From an uncultured Alistipes sp. (GTDB taxonomy: Bacteria > Bacteroidota > Bacteroidia > Bacteroidales > Rikenellaceae): DNA of 5,029 bases. The notes under the pieces are model-generated. The model made no database searches. It saw only the letters and a program-made list of their open reading frames with translations, and was not told the DNA's origin. The stretch covers positions 1 to 5,029 of the forward strand of contig CAJGDL010000114.1 in the NCBI GenBank assembly GCA_904502075.1. Reading direction: 5' to 3'. This document shows positions 4,152 through 5,029 of the stretch, in pieces. Made by a program: the position numbers and the translations under genes. Positions within the stretch are counted from its first letter, which is position 1. Each line of letters starts with the position of its first letter.

Positions 4152-5029
4152 ATGGAGCAGAAGCAGGCAAATAAGGGACGCACCGAGATTGCGACCCTCG
4201 GCGAGTTTGGTTTGATCGACCACTTGATGGTCGATACCGCCCCCAAGAACAAAACAACCCTCCTCGGTGTGGGGGATGATGCGGCGGCTGTAGCCGCAGG
4301 AAAAAAGGAGGCGGTGGTCTGTACTACCGATTTGCTGTTGGAGGGTATCGACTTCGATCTGACCTACTTTCCGCTGCGCCACCTGGGCTACAAGGCTGTA
4401 ACGGTGGGTGTGAGCGATATCTTGGCCATGAATGCCCGCCCCGAGCAGTTGATGCTTTCGATCGGTGTCTCCTCCAAACTGCCGGTGGAGGCACTCGACG
4501 ACCTTTATGAGGGGGTGAAGTTTGCCTGTCGGGAGTTGGGGGTTGACTTTGTGGGGGGGGATACAAAGGCCTCAATGACGGGACTTGTCCTCCATGTGAC
4601 GGTGATGGGCCGCCAGGAGCGCGCGAAACTTGTTAAGCGTAGCGGGGCCCAACTCAACGACTTGATCTGCATCACGGGTAACCTCGGTGCTGCTTACATG
4701 GGACTCCACCTCTTGGAGCGCGAGACGCGCGTGCTGCGCGGTGTCGAAAACCCCGAGCCGCAGTTTGCCGGCTACGAATACCTCTTGGAAAAGTACCTCA
4801 AACCGCGTGCCCGCAAGGATATTATCGACGCGTTGGCCGAGGAGGGGATTGTTCCGACAGCCATGATCGACCTTTCGGATGGCCTTTCGAGCGATCTGAT
4901 GCAGCTTTGCAAGGCCTCGAAGTGTGGGGCTCGCATCTACCTGGAGCGTATCCCCATTGCCAAGCAGACGACGGCCATGGCCGAGGAGTTGCATGCCGAC
5001 CCCGTAGTGGCCGCACTTCAGGGAGGCGA
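4152..5029 (+). CDS. thiL: Thiamine-monophosphate kinase ThiL, 3' end outside window
   Basis: ThiL phosphorylates thiamine monophosphate to thiamine diphosphate with ATP, the last step of cofactor synthesis. The frame runs to the window edge, giving 292 residues of a protein usually about 330-350 long. PurM-fold motifs appear in order: GVGDDAAAV (39-47, Mg/ATP binding), TTDLLLEGIDFD (58-69), the SDILAMNA helix (88-95), GGDTKAS (135-141), ITGNLGAAYMG (174-184) and MIDLSDGLSSDL (238-249). The last visible codons, GGA GGC GA, match the start of the family's GGEDYE motif. The ATG at 4152 fits because the family pattern (RTEI-x-LGEFGLID) starts about ten residues in. A G8 run (4553-4560) encodes part of Val134-Gly-Gly-Asp. 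No other thiamine gene is in the window. Confidence 0.95.
   Translation, partial: MEQKQANKGRTEIATLGEFGLIDHLMVDTAPKNKTTLLGVGDDAAAVAAGKKEAVVCTTDLLLEGIDFDLTYFPLRHLGYKAVTVGVSDILAMNARPEQLMLSIGVSSKLPVEALDDLYEGVKFACRELGVDFVGGDTKASMTGLVLHVTVMGRQERAKLVKRSGAQLNDLICITGNLGAAYMGLHLLERETRVLRGVENPEPQFAGYEYLLEKYLKPRARKDIIDALAEEGIVPTAMIDLSDGLSSDLMQLCKASKCGARIYLERIPIAKQTTAMAEELHADPVVAALQGG

Noticed and set aside
4012..4257. N-terminal extension of adk to the upstream ATG at 4257
   Set aside because: The extension crosses the thiL start and both predicted promoters, has no similarity to adenylate kinases, and the standard N terminus MLNIVLFGAPG starts exactly at 4011.

Overview
The window looks like a chromosomal segment of a Bacteroidales bacterium, most likely Alistipes or another Rikenellaceae. 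Four things point there: moderately high GC with frequent TCG, CTC and CCC codons; promoters of the Bacteroidetes type (TAnnTTTG at -7); AT-rich leaders without clear Shine-Dalgarno sites; and short-lid adenylate kinase, ThiL and GDH proteins that resemble those of this group. The genus is an inference. There are no transposases, phage genes, tRNAs, rRNAs or CRISPR arrays.

Layout: the window opens inside the 3' end of a glutamate dehydrogenase gene (1-492, +), closed by a strong intrinsic terminator (528-568). A 662-bp non-coding stretch (493-1154) separates it from a convergent gene and is full of structure. It holds two inverted 72-nt palindromic elements (651-722 and 805-876), a near-perfect 21-bp hairpin (882-927), smaller palindromes, two C9 tracts, a minus-strand terminator (951-990) and two 52-nt repeats with a variable core (1026-1077 and 1091-1142).

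Next, on the minus strand (1155-2120), is the most unusual gene. It encodes a one-component regulator joining a degenerate ScdA-type N domain, a RIC/YtfE-like di-iron hemerythrin domain and a C-terminal LuxR/NarL-type helix-turn-helix. Its promoter region carries a 22-bp palindrome (2182-2203) with the 7-2-7 geometry of NarL-class operators. Divergent from it is mutY (2340-3377, +), whose promoter lies so close to the ATG that the mRNA should be nearly leaderless.

mutY converges on adk (3433-4011, -), and the two share a long hairpin that begins in the mutY stop codon. adk is divergent from thiL (4152 to the window end, +, truncated), with facing promoters in a 140-bp gap.

Most genes are housekeeping: ammonium assimilation, 8-oxoguanine repair, nucleotide balance and thiamine diphosphate synthesis. 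They form single-gene units, not one operon. The regulator is probably a sensor of oxygen, nitric oxide or redox state. Its neighbour mutY repairs oxidative damage, but a functional link between them is only suggestive.
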